DNA of 64,000 nt from an uncultured bacterium (GTDB lineage: Bacteria > Actinomycetota > Coriobacteriia > Coriobacteriales > Coriobacteriaceae), in contig CAJMMD010000012.1 in the NCBI GenBank assembly GCA_905214465.1, positions 1 through 64,000 of the forward strand, written 5' to 3'. How positions within the stretch are numbered: the first letter of the stretch is position 1; each line of letters opens with the position of its first letter. The notes below the pieces were generated by a model, which was given only the letters and a program-made list of their open reading frames with translations, searched no databases and had not been told where the DNA came from. The translations under genes were made by a program, and so were the position numbers. This document shows positions 34,494 through 42,412 of the stretch, in pieces.

Positions 34494-35426
34494 CTAGCAA
34501 ACCTGACGAATTGCAATACCCTTCTGATACTCATCGACCTTGGCAAAATCGCCCAGACCCGGGCACTCGACCACGTTGGCGCCGGTGGCCATCGAGAGGC
34601 GCAGGGCGTCCTCGACGCGCTCGGGAGCGTCGTGCCACACGGACAGGAAGGCGGCCAGCGAAGAGTCACCGGCGCAAACGGTCGACAGCAGCTTGACCTC
34701 AAAGGTACGGTTGGCAAACCAGATGTGCTCGCCGTTGGAGAAGTACGCGCCGGCGCCACCCAGGGTCAACAGCACGTTCTTGGTGCCCTTGGCATGCAGC
34801 TCGGCCATGGCAGCCTTGACGGACTCATCGTCGCCGCCGCTCACCTTAATGCCAAAGATGTCGAGCAGCTCGTCGTCGTTAGGCTTAATGAGGAGCGGCT
34901 CCATAGCAATGAGGTCGGCCAACTGATGGCTCGAAATATCGAGCACGAACTCGGCGCCCTTTGCCTTAACGCGGCGAAGCACCTCGGCCAGGAAGCCCTC
35001 AGAGGTGTTGGGGGGCAGCGAGCCGCTAATGACCAGGCAGGTCATGTCCTCGAGCGAATCGATCAGCTCAAACATCTCCTGCTCGTTGGCCTCGTTGATG
35101 GCGGCACCGGCGTTGACCATGTTGTACTCGGTGTCGGGACCGGCATTGAGGAACACGTTGACACGCGTGATGCCGTCAGTCCACACGGGCTTGACGGGCA
35201 CGCCCAGGGCCTCGGCGCCCTTAACGATATACTCACCCGAGAAGCCGGCGAAGAAGCCCAGGATCGTGGTGTCGACGCCGTAGTGGTCGAGCGTAAACGA
35301 AACGTTGAGACCCTTGCCGTTGGGGGTGTAGACAGCGTTACGGGTGCGGGTAACGGTGTTGGCGGACAAGCCATCGCAGGAGATGTTGTAGTCAATAGCG
35401 GGATTTGCAGTAAGCGTGTAAATCAT
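34494..35426 (-). CDS. 1-phosphofructokinase-type PfkB sugar kinase
   Basis: The 310-residue protein starts MIYTLTANPAIDYNI, typical of FruK/LacC kinases that phosphorylate fructose 1-phosphate or tagatose 6-phosphate. It has NGKGLNVSFTLDHYG near residue 40, SGSLPPN, and the catalytic AGDS at about residue 248 (VCAGDSSLAAF). The fructose PTS genes nearby favour fructose 1-phosphate. The ATG at 35426 has AAAGGAA upstream. It is a paralogue of the next gene (35610) and is separated from it by a terminator. Confidence 0.88.
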   Translation of the reverse strand: MIYTLTANPAIDYNISCDGLSANTVTRTRNAVYTPNGKGLNVSFTLDHYGVDTTILGFFAGFSGEYIVKGAEALGVPVKPVWTDGITRVNVFLNAGPDTEYNMVNAGAAINEANEQEMFELIDSLEDMTCLVISGSLPPNTSEGFLAEVLRRVKAKGAEFVLDISSHQLADLIAMEPLLIKPNDDELLDIFGIKVSGGDDESVKAAMAELHAKGTKNVLLTLGGAGAYFSNGEHIWFANRTFEVKLLSTVCAGDSSLAAFLSVWHDAPERVEDALRLSMATGANVVECPGLGDFAKVDEYQKGIAIRQVC

Positions 35427-35547
35427 GAATGTTCCTTTCACGAAGCAACGTGTTAATGAAAGTATATTCCACGCTTCGGCAAAAGGCTACAACAACTCGG
35501 TGAACGGTGTGGAACGCGTGAAGCGCGGCTCCGAGGTTCGAGTGGGA

Positions 35548-35583
35548 CAAAAAACGGCGCCCCGGTCGAAACCGGGACGCCGT
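35548..35583 (-). terminator. Intrinsic terminator after the second PfkB kinase gene
   Basis: ACGGCGCCCCGGT (35554-35566) pairs with ACCGGGACGCCGT (35571-35583) over 13 positions with one G-T pair and a four-base loop. TTTTTT follows on the minus strand. Confidence 0.9.
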
Positions 35584-35609
35584 ATGCGCACGAGTTTGTC
35601 GTGTTTCGC

Positions 35610-36542
35610 TTACTTGCGATCGAGCTTGCGAACGGCAACGCGCTTGCTGTACTCGTCGACGTGACCAAAGTCGCCGATGCCGACGGACTCAGCAACGTTG
35701 GCGCCGGTGGCCATAGCGAGCTTCATGGCCTCCTCGACGTTGTCGCGATCCCTGTACCACTTGTGCAGGAACGCAGCGAGGGTGCAGTCGCCGGCGCAGA
35801 CGGAAGAGACAAGCTTGATGTTGAACTCACGCTTGGCATACCAGATGTCCTCGCCGTTGGAGAAGTAAGCGTCACCGCGGCTACCACGGGTGAGCAGCAC
35901 GTTCTGGACGCCGGCCTCGTGAGCCAGCTTCATGGCAACGCGGACCTCGTCGTCGGTGTCGACCGGCACGCCGAAGATAGCCTTCATCTCGTGATGGTTC
36001 GGCTTAATGAGCAGCGGCTTCTTGTGAGCGAGCTCCTTGAGCTTGTCGGAGGACAGGTCCAGGACGACGTCGGCGCCACGGGCCTGAGCGTGCTCCATGA
36101 CCTGAGCCAGGAAGTCGGGCGTAGCTTTGGGAGGCACGGAGCCGGAGACGATCAGGCACTCAAGGTCGCCCGCGGTGTCCAGGATGTTGTAGAGCTCCTC
36201 CTGATGCTGCGGCGTGATCGGAGCACCGGGGTTCAGGATGCCGTACTCGTGCTGGCCATCGTTGACGTAGGTGTTGATGCGCGTGATACCGTCGGTCCAG
36301 ACCGGGCGGCAGAGGCAACCCAGGTTCATGACCTCCTCGACGATGAACTTGCCCGTGAAGCCGGCGAAGAAACCGAGCGCGACGGTGTCGACGCCCATCT
36401 TCTTAAAGGCGAAGGACACGTCGAGGCCCTTGCCGTTAGCCGTGTAGCTGGCCGAGCCGGTGCGGACGTTCTCGTCGGGCTCGAGCGGAGAGCTCGAAAC
36501 CGTCATGTCGACAGCCGGGTTAGCGGTTAGCGTGTAGAACAT
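35610..36542 (-). CDS. 1-phosphofructokinase-type PfkB sugar kinase (paralogue)
   Basis: The 310-residue protein is a second FruK/LacC-like kinase: MFYTLTANPAVDMTV, NGKGLDVSFAFKKMG, SGSVPPKATP, and VCAGDCTLAAF with the catalytic Asp. It is the same length as the 34494 gene and clearly related, but diverged through most of its sequence, so the two may differ in substrate (for example fructose 1-phosphate against tagatose 6-phosphate) or in regulation. The ATG at 36542 lies 74 bp after the ptsI stop on the same strand, so it may be transcribed with ptsI. Confidence 0.88.
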   Translation of the reverse strand: MFYTLTANPAVDMTVSSSPLEPDENVRTGSASYTANGKGLDVSFAFKKMGVDTVALGFFAGFTGKFIVEEVMNLGCLCRPVWTDGITRINTYVNDGQHEYGILNPGAPITPQHQEELYNILDTAGDLECLIVSGSVPPKATPDFLAQVMEHAQARGADVVLDLSSDKLKELAHKKPLLIKPNHHEMKAIFGVPVDTDDEVRVAMKLAHEAGVQNVLLTRGSRGDAYFSNGEDIWYAKREFNIKLVSSVCAGDCTLAAFLHKWYRDRDNVEEAMKLAMATGANVAESVGIGDFGHVDEYSKRVAVRKLDRK

Positions 36543-36616
36543 TTACAGTACCCCCTGTATATGTGAGGGCCGCGTGGCCGGCCCATTCCAACCACGCGGT
36601 TACCTCTGATACCAAA

Positions 36617-38320
36617 TTAGCGAGCTGCGGACTCGAGCAGTGCCTTGACCTCGGCAGCGGTGTTGCAGGCGAGCGCCTTCTCGGCGAGCTCGTCGCACTC
36701 GGCCTTGGTCCACTGGCTGATGGTCTTGCGGGCGCGCAGGATGGACGGAGCGCTCATCGAGAACTCCTCCAGGCCCCAGCTGATCAGCAGCGGCTCGAGC
36801 AACGGATCGGCAGCGGCCTCGCCGCACATACCGACCATGATGCCGGCCTTCACGCCGCTCTCGATGATGTTCTTGAGCGAGCGAAGCACGGCGGGATAGT
36901 AAACCTGGTACAGGTTGGAGATGGTGTCGTTGCCACGGTCGGCACACATGGTGTAGCCGATCAGGTCGTTGGTGCCGATGGAGAAGAAGTCGGCGACCTC
37001 GGCCAGGCGGTCAGCGAGCAGCGAGGCGGCAGGCGTCTCGACCATAATGCCGACCTCGATGTTCTCGTTGAACTTGCGGCCCTCTTCGGTCAGCTCGGTC
37101 TTGCACTGCTCGACAAGCTCCTTAACAGCCAAGACTTCCTCGACGCAGGTGACGAGCGGGATCATGATCTTGACGTCACCGAAGGCGCTGGCGCGCAGCA
37201 GGGCGCGGAGCTGGACCTTGTACTGGTCGGGGTTGGCCAGGCAGTAACGCACGGCGCGGAAGCCCATGAAGGGGTTCTCTTCCTTGACCATGTGCAGGTA
37301 CGGAATCTCCTTGTCGCCACCCACATCGAGCGTGCGGATGATGACCGGAGCGCCCTTGAGCGCGCTGGCGACCTTACGGTAGGCGTTGAACTGCTCCTCC
37401 TCGGAAGGAAGCTCAGCAGAGTCCATGAACAGGAACTCGGAACGGAACAGGCCGATAGCCTCGGCGTCGTGATCGAGCGCGTTGGGCACGTCATCGGGGT
37501 TGCCGATGTTGCAGGCGATGATCTTCTTGATGCCATCGGCAGTCACGGACGGCTTGCCGCGGAAGGCCTCGAGGGCTGCCTTCTCGGCAGCGAAGGCCTC
37601 GGCCTTGGCGGTGTAGGCAGCGAGCGTCTCCTCGTCGGGATCGGCCTCGACGATACCCTTGCCACCGTCGACGACGACAGTCATGCCGTTGCGCAGCGCG
37701 GTGCAGCTGTTGGAAACCGAAAGGACAGCCGGGATCTCGAGGGCGCGCGCGATAATCGCAGAGTGCGACGTGCGGCCGCCGGTCTCGGTGACGATACCGG
37801 CAACGTGAGCCTTATCGATCGTGGCGGTCATGGACGGCGTGAGGTCGTGCACGACAACGACGGTGTTCTCGGGCAGGACGGAGAGGTCGACGACCTCCTT
37901 GCCCAGCAGCTCGGCCAGAATACCGGTGCGGATGTCGGCGATGTCGGCCGCGCGCAGACGGAACATCTCATCATCCATGGACAGGAACATGTTCTCGAAC
38001 ATGGTCGAGGTGTCCATGAGCGCCTGCTCGGCGCAGGTGCCGCCGTCAATGGCGGCGTTGATGGCGTCGGTCATGCCCGGATCCTGAGCCAGGACAATGT
38101 GTCCGCTCATGATCTCGGCCTCGGCCTCGCCCACCGTCTCCTTCATGTGGTCGGCCTGAGCCTGGGTCTTCTCGCAGAAGACCGAAAGAGCGGTCTGATA
38201 GCGCTCCTTCTCTGCTGCCGAATCAGCAACCTCGTGCGGCTCAAACGTCAAGTCGGGATCGACGGCGACCATGACGGTGCCGATACCGATGCCCTCGGAA
38301 GCGTTGACTCCCTGATACAT
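36617..38320 (-). CDS. ptsI: PTS enzyme I (phosphoenolpyruvate-protein phosphotransferase)
   Basis: Enzyme I takes phosphate from phosphoenolpyruvate and passes it to HPr, the first step of sugar uptake by the PTS. The 567-residue product has the phospho-histidine in GGRTSHSAIIARALEIPAV, then the PEP-binding barrel with EAIGLFRSEFLFM, LDVGGDKEIPYL, GIMVETPAA and the cysteine motif GMCGEAAADP. The ATG at 38320 is chosen because GAGAGGA is seven bases upstream; the ATG two codons earlier touches that site. It follows ptsH on the same strand, with a terminator-like hairpin between. Confidence 0.95.
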   Translation of the reverse strand: MYQGVNASEGIGIGTVMVAVDPDLTFEPHEVADSAAEKERYQTALSVFCEKTQAQADHMKETVGEAEAEIMSGHIVLAQDPGMTDAINAAIDGGTCAEQALMDTSTMFENMFLSMDDEMFRLRAADIADIRTGILAELLGKEVVDLSVLPENTVVVVHDLTPSMTATIDKAHVAGIVTETGGRTSHSAIIARALEIPAVLSVSNSCTALRNGMTVVVDGGKGIVEADPDEETLAAYTAKAEAFAAEKAALEAFRGKPSVTADGIKKIIACNIGNPDDVPNALDHDAEAIGLFRSEFLFMDSAELPSEEEQFNAYRKVASALKGAPVIIRTLDVGGDKEIPYLHMVKEENPFMGFRAVRYCLANPDQYKVQLRALLRASAFGDVKIMIPLVTCVEEVLAVKELVEQCKTELTEEGRKFNENIEVGIMVETPAASLLADRLAEVADFFSIGTNDLIGYTMCADRGNDTISNLYQVYYPAVLRSLKNIIESGVKAGIMVGMCGEAAADPLLEPLLISWGLEEFSMSAPSILRARKTISQWTKAECDELAEKALACNTAAEVKALLESAAR

Positions 38321-38371
38321 TCCCATTCCTCTCTCCGTGTCATGTGATAAAGCGTTTTGCCATATCCATGA

Positions 38372-38410
38372 CAAAAGAGCGCAGCTACCTTAAGACAGGT
38401 CACTGCGCTC
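38372..38410 (-). terminator. Terminator/attenuator between ptsH and ptsI
   Basis: GAGCGCAG (38377-38384) pairs with CTGCGCTC (38403-38410), and TTTTG follows on the minus strand. It lies 44 bp after the ptsH stop and 50 bp before the ptsI start. It would produce excess ptsH message relative to ptsI if partly efficient. Confidence 0.7.
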
Positions 38411-38453
38411 CCAAATATGAACTTAGTTGTTCAACATGCGACCCGTTTGAGTT

Positions 38454-38717
38454 CTACTCGCCAAGACCGCTCTTGATGAGCTCGATGGCAGCAGCCAGAG
38501 CCTCGGCCTCGTCGGCGCCGTCGCACTTGACCTCGACCTCGGTGCCGCAGGGGATACCAGCAGCCATGAGGGCCATCGGGGACTTGCCGTTGACCTCCTT
38601 CTCGGGGGTGACGACCGTCACGTCACAGGCGTACTTGCCCATGGTGGAGGCGAACAGACCAGCCGGACGCATGTGCAGACCCTGAGGATTAACGAGGGTA
38701 GCCTTCTCAGAAACCAT
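38454..38717 (-). CDS. ptsH: PTS phosphocarrier protein HPr
   Basis: HPr relays phosphate from enzyme I to the sugar-specific EIIA domains. The 87-residue protein has the active histidine in GLHMRPAG (His15) and the regulatory serine in NGKSPMALMAAG (about Ser46), the HPr-kinase target in many Gram-positives. Length is standard. The ATG at 38717 has AGGAGTC upstream. It begins the ptsH-ptsI unit; the upstream 527-bp gap holds two inverted repeats. Confidence 0.95.
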   Translation of the reverse strand: MVSEKATLVNPQGLHMRPAGLFASTMGKYACDVTVVTPEKEVNGKSPMALMAAGIPCGTEVEVKCDGADEAEALAAAIELIKSGLGE

Positions 38718-38860
38718 AGTTGACTCCTTTTTTGTGTTTAACCCCTGTCATGCATGTGGCAGGAGTCAGATTCACGACGTTGTTTATATTAACTCACATC
38801 AAACGGTTTTTCATTGTGTTTCGCACGAATTGTTGGACGGATGTCCTTCCTGTCCGCTCG

Positions 38861-38979
38861 CCTGCCGGGCGGGGCGGTTAAGTTTGCTGCTCTACAGTCC
38901 TGCGCAAGACGGAAAGCACATTAAGTGCTTTCCTTTGCGTGCGGAACTCGCGACAAACTTAACCGCCCCGCCCGGCAGG
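38861..38979. repeat. Long palindromic element with nested hairpin
   Basis: A perfect 26-bp inverted repeat (38861-38886 against 38954-38979, starting CCTGCCGGGCGGGGCGG) encloses 67 bp. Inside, GGAAAGCAC (38911-38919) pairs with GTGCTTTCC (38925-38933), extended by CGCAA/TTGCG. The whole can extrude as a cruciform or fold into a long RNA. No coding frame or target duplication is seen. It could be a MITE- or REP-like repeat. Confidence 0.75.
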
Positions 38980-39076
38980 TGAGCTGCGGGAACTCGGTTG
39001 GTCCAAGAAATATCGTGCGAGCGGAATTCTGGCTGAATATTTGTCCGCACGGACGATCCGATAGACGGGCCGCGCT

Positions 39077-39172
39077 ATCCCCTTCTTCTAAGTTGCGGTG
39101 AAATATGGACTGATTTTAGGGTTGAAACATTTAAACAGTCCTTATTTCACCGCAAGTTAGAAGAAGGGGGAT
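39077..39172. repeat. Imperfect 36-bp inverted repeat
   Basis: The left arm (39077-39112, starting ATCCCCTTCTTCTAAG) and right arm (39136-39172, ending AGAAGAAGGGGGAT) are complementary apart from one extra C and two mismatches, with a 23-bp loop. It lies between the fruA terminator and the 38861 palindrome, and the ends read ATCCCC/GGGGAT. It may be a nonautonomous mobile element or a structured RNA. The remainder of the 38718-39244 gap shows nothing else. Confidence 0.7.
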
Positions 39173-39173
39173 G

Positions 39174-39209
39174 AAAAAAGGCGAGGGCTCGTGGGGAGTC
39201 CTCGCCTTT
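39174..39209 (-). terminator. Intrinsic terminator after fruA
   Basis: AAAGGCGAGG (39178-39187) pairs with CCTCGCCTTT (39200-39209), 12-base loop. On the minus strand the T-run continues TTTTTTC. It is 36 bp past the fruA stop. Confidence 0.88.
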
Positions 39210-39244
39210 GTTACAGGGGGCGATGTTATTCGCGTACTGTGGGA

Positions 39245-41224
39245 TTAGACCAGGCGGGCGTTGATCGTCTTGGCGATCTCGGCGGCGTCGGTGGAACCCT
39301 TGACGGTGCCACGGAAGTCCTCGTCCATGAGCGCCTCGGCGACCTTGGACAGGATCTTGAGGTGCGTGGTGCCAGCCTGTGCACCGGGGATGAGCAGGGC
39401 GATAGCCACGTTGACGGGAGCGCCGTCCATGGTGTCCCAACCGGTCACGCCAGACTCGTCCTTGACGACGATGACGGCAGCCTCGGTAATGGCGTCGGAC
39501 TTGGCATGCGGGATGGCGAAGCCCTCCATCATGCCCGTGGTGCCCTCGGCCTCGCGGGCCAGGAAGGCGTTCATCACGGCGTCGGCGTCGCCGGCGATAC
39601 CGGCCTTGACGGCCTGGTTGGAGACAAAGCTCAGAGCCTCGTCACGAGAGGCGAAGTCCTCGGCGACAAAGACGTTGTCGACCTTCACGAAGTCGGCAGC
39701 CTCGGCCTTGGGGGCCTCAACCGGCTTGGCTGCAGGAGCGGCCTTCTGGTTCTTCTCGAAGTCGTACTTCTTGAAGGCCACGAACAAGATGCCACCGACC
39801 ACAGCACCGATGAGGATCGCGAGGACCCAAAGCGGACCGTTCTCGACAACGGGCAGGACCAGGAAGCCGCCGTGAGGCGCCGGATCGTGAACGTTGAACA
39901 TAATGGTCAGGATCGAGGCGATGGAAGAACCGAGCATCATGATGGGCATGACGGGCCAGATGTTCTTGGTCATGAACGGAATGGCGCCCTCGGTGATGTG
40001 GGTGCAACCAAGGATGAGGTTGACGACACCGGCGTCATGATCCTCCTGGCTGAAGTACTTCTTGCCGACGACGACGGCGAAGGTGGTGATCAGCGGCGGA
40101 ACGATGCAGGCGGCGGAAACGGCAGCCATGAAGTTGGTGCCGAAGTTGTAGGTCTCGGTGCCAACACCGGCGGCCAGGGCCTCGGTGAGCATAGCCGTAC
40201 CGGTGACGTAAGCAGCCTTGTTAACCGGGCCACCCATGTCAAAGGCGCACATGCAGCCGATGGCAAGACCCAGGACAACGGCGCCAGAGGCAGACAGGCC
40301 CTTGAGGAAGTCCATCATGGCGGTGTTGATGGCAGCCATGGGGCCGGAGATGCCGAGCATGACCAGGCCGACGATAGCAGTCGAGAACAGCGGGTACAAA
40401 AAGATTGCCTTGAGGCCGTCCAGGTTCTTGGGCAGACCGGCAAAGACCTTCTCGAGCAGCAGGATGACATAGCCAGCGAGGAAGCCGCCGACGATGCCGC
40501 CCAGGAAGCCGAAGCCCACACCGGCGCCACCGGCGTCGATCATGCCGGTATCGGCGTTAACGGGCAGACCCTGGATGGCGATCATGCCGGCAACAAAGCC
40601 GGGGACGAGCGCCGGGCGCTTGCCGATGGACTCGGCGATGTAGGCGGAAAGCACCGGAACCATGAGGTTCATGGCGATACCGCCGATAATCTTGAGCATA
40701 GCGGCAAAGCTGTTGTAGTCGGCAGCCGTCGAATCGAAGGACGTGATGCCCCACAGGAACGAAACGGCGGTCAGAACACCACCGGCGACAACGAAGACCA
40801 ACATGTGGCTGACGCCATTCATGAGGTGCTTGTAGATGACGTGGCCGATGGACTCCTTCTCCTCGACCTCGTCCTCGACATCGGCGGCAGCGGCAACCGT
40901 ATCGTCGCCCTTGGCGGCGAGCGCGCGGTCAATCAGCTTTCCGGCGGCCTCGACGGACAGGGCCTTGGAAACACCGACGGAAACCATGGGCTTACCAGCG
41001 AAACGCTCAGCCTGGACATCCTTATCGGCTGCGACGACAACGGCCTTGGCACCAGCGATCTCGCTCTTGGTGAGCTCGTTCTCGACACCGACCTGGCCAT
41101 GGGTCTCGACCTTAATGGTCAGACCGCGCTCGGCAGCTGCCTTCTCCAGCGCCTCCTTCGCCATGAAGGTGTGCGCGATACCGGTCGGGCAACCGGTGGC
41201 GGCGATGATGTCAAACTTAGCCAT
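39245..41224 (-). CDS. fruA: Fructose-specific PTS permease, EIIB-EIIC-EIIA
   Basis: The 659-residue protein imports and phosphorylates fructose. The N-terminal EIIB domain has the phospho-cysteine in ATGCPTGIAHTFMA (Cys11). The membrane EIIC domain spans about residues 125-480 and includes GGPVNKAAY and GCTHITEGAIPF. The C-terminal EIIA domain has the phospho-histidine in FAIPHAKSD. Product is fructose 1-phosphate, substrate for the PfkB kinases nearby. The ATG at 41224 has GAAGGAGGG upstream. Transcription diverges from the RpiR-type regulator gene, a likely controller. Confidence 0.93.
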   Translation of the reverse strand: MAKFDIIAATGCPTGIAHTFMAKEALEKAAAERGLTIKVETHGQVGVENELTKSEIAGAKAVVVAADKDVQAERFAGKPMVSVGVSKALSVEAAGKLIDRALAAKGDDTVAAAADVEDEVEEKESIGHVIYKHLMNGVSHMLVFVVAGGVLTAVSFLWGITSFDSTAADYNSFAAMLKIIGGIAMNLMVPVLSAYIAESIGKRPALVPGFVAGMIAIQGLPVNADTGMIDAGGAGVGFGFLGGIVGGFLAGYVILLLEKVFAGLPKNLDGLKAIFLYPLFSTAIVGLVMLGISGPMAAINTAMMDFLKGLSASGAVVLGLAIGCMCAFDMGGPVNKAAYVTGTAMLTEALAAGVGTETYNFGTNFMAAVSAACIVPPLITTFAVVVGKKYFSQEDHDAGVVNLILGCTHITEGAIPFMTKNIWPVMPIMMLGSSIASILTIMFNVHDPAPHGGFLVLPVVENGPLWVLAILIGAVVGGILFVAFKKYDFEKNQKAAPAAKPVEAPKAEAADFVKVDNVFVAEDFASRDEALSFVSNQAVKAGIAGDADAVMNAFLAREAEGTTGMMEGFAIPHAKSDAITEAAVIVVKDESGVTGWDTMDGAPVNVAIALLIPGAQAGTTHLKILSKVAEALMDEDFRGTVKGSTDAAEIAKTINARLV

Positions 41225-41350
41225 GTGTCCCTCCTTCTTGAGTACTGCGCCCGCAGGCGCTCCCCTACACGCGCGTCCTTGCGCGCTTTTCCACAACTGA
41301 AAGATACCAACCCAGCGCTTTCGCGGAAAGGAAAATGTCCCAATTCTCCG

Positions 41351-41400
41351 GTGAAAGGTTCTTTCATAACCGTAAACGGTAGGTGAAAGTTTACCATCAA
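41351..41400. promoter_or_regulatory. Palindromic operator candidates between fruA and the RpiR gene
   Basis: TGAAAG-GTT-CTTTCA at 41352-41366 is a perfect inverted repeat. A second GGTGAAAG half-site follows at about 41381, framed by GTAAAC/GTTTAC (41372-41394). They lie in the 272-bp divergent spacer upstream of fruA and of the regulator at 41497. No assigned binding motif is recognised, so the role is inferred from symmetry and position. Confidence 0.45.
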
Positions 41401-41496
41401 CACTTGAAACGGCAAGGTGTATCTTGTAATTGAAAATGCCCGTATACTATGGCATTACAAAACGATTCCGATTTTCATGCCAACCAGGAGCCATCC

Positions 41497-42354
41497 ATGA
41501 CCGATAGTAGCAAGAGCGCACTTTCCCTCATTAGTACCCATCAGGGATACAGCGAGTCCGAGCAGCGCATTGTCGACTATATATTGGAGCACCAGTCCGA
41601 GGCGCCACGCCTCACGGCAGCTCAGCTCTCACGCGCCGCCGCCACGTCCGAGGCGACCGTTTCGCGCTTCTGCCGCAAACTTGGCTTTGGTAGCTTCCGC
41701 AGCTTTCAGTTTTCGTTGGCGAGGGATTTGGAAAGCCAGCGCAACGAGGGCCTGACTGACGAGGTCTCACTCGACAATATGGAGCAGAGCCTCAAGAACA
41801 TCCTAGCTGCCAAGGTGAGCGAGCTTAATGCGACCATCGACGGGATCGACCACGATACGCTGGCGGCTGTTGTACATGACCTTAAGCATGCAGGGGTTAT
41901 TGAGTTTGCGGCTGTGGGCAATACGAACGCGGTCGCGCTCGATGCGACGTTTAAGTTTTCGCAGCTGGGCCTGCGCTGCATGGCGAGCACCATAAGCGAG
42001 ACCTCGATTGGTTTCGCGCTCACATTGCGCCCCGGCGACGTTATCGTGCTGATCTCGAACTCTGGCAAGTCGCGCCGACTGAATCGCATGGCAAAAGCAG
42101 CTCGAGACTGCGGTGCTACCGTAGTCGTCATCAGCAGCGACAGCAAGTCTCCGCTTGCGCGCCTAGCCGACTACACCTTTAATACCGTCAATCACGAGGC
42201 GCTGCTGACAACGGGCGACTTCGCATTCTCCAAGATGAGTGCCACGATGATCATAGAGGTCATCTACAACTTCCTGCTACCCGAAATCGAGGACGCCCGA
42301 GAGCACATCAGCTACTACGAGGAGCTCATCCAACCGGACAAGGTCGTTGAGTAA
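41497..42354 (+). CDS. MurR/RpiR family transcriptional regulator
   Basis: The 285-residue protein has an N-terminal RpiR helix-turn-helix (LTAAQLSRAAATSEATVSRF, then CRKLGFGSFRSFQF) and a C-terminal SIS sugar-phosphate-binding domain (VIEFAAVGNTNAVA, IVLISNSGKSRRLNRMA). Such proteins sense phosphosugars. Divergent position next to fruA makes fructose 1-phosphate control a reasonable guess. Start is the ATG at 41497, preceded by CCAGGAG at the right distance; the longer frame upstream lacks a ribosome site. Confidence 0.88.
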   Translation: MTDSSKSALSLISTHQGYSESEQRIVDYILEHQSEAPRLTAAQLSRAAATSEATVSRFCRKLGFGSFRSFQFSLARDLESQRNEGLTDEVSLDNMEQSLKNILAAKVSELNATIDGIDHDTLAAVVHDLKHAGVIEFAAVGNTNAVALDATFKFSQLGLRCMASTISETSIGFALTLRPGDVIVLISNSGKSRRLNRMAKAARDCGATVVVISSDSKSPLARLADYTFNTVNHEALLTTGDFAFSKMSATMIIEVIYNFLLPEIEDAREHISYYEELIQPDKVVE

Positions 42355-42361
42355 ACGCGTA

Positions 42362-42394
42362 GTGGGACAAAAATTTCAGTCTATTTTGTCCCAC
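42362..42394. terminator. Bidirectional terminator between the RpiR gene and recN
   Basis: GTGGGACAAAA (42362-42372) pairs perfectly with TTTTGTCCCAC (42384-42394), so either strand ends its stem in a T-run. It lies between convergent stops at 42354 and 42413. Confidence 0.85.
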
Positions 42395-42412
42395 CAACAC
42401 CGCTGATACGAC

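Noticed and set aside
36563..38347. 594-residue plus-strand frame opposite ptsI
   Set aside because: Antisense shadow of enzyme I; no family signature.
39191..41386. 731-residue plus-strand frame opposite fruA
   Set aside because: Antisense shadow of a clear EIIBCA gene; Gly/Asp/His-rich product without domain features.
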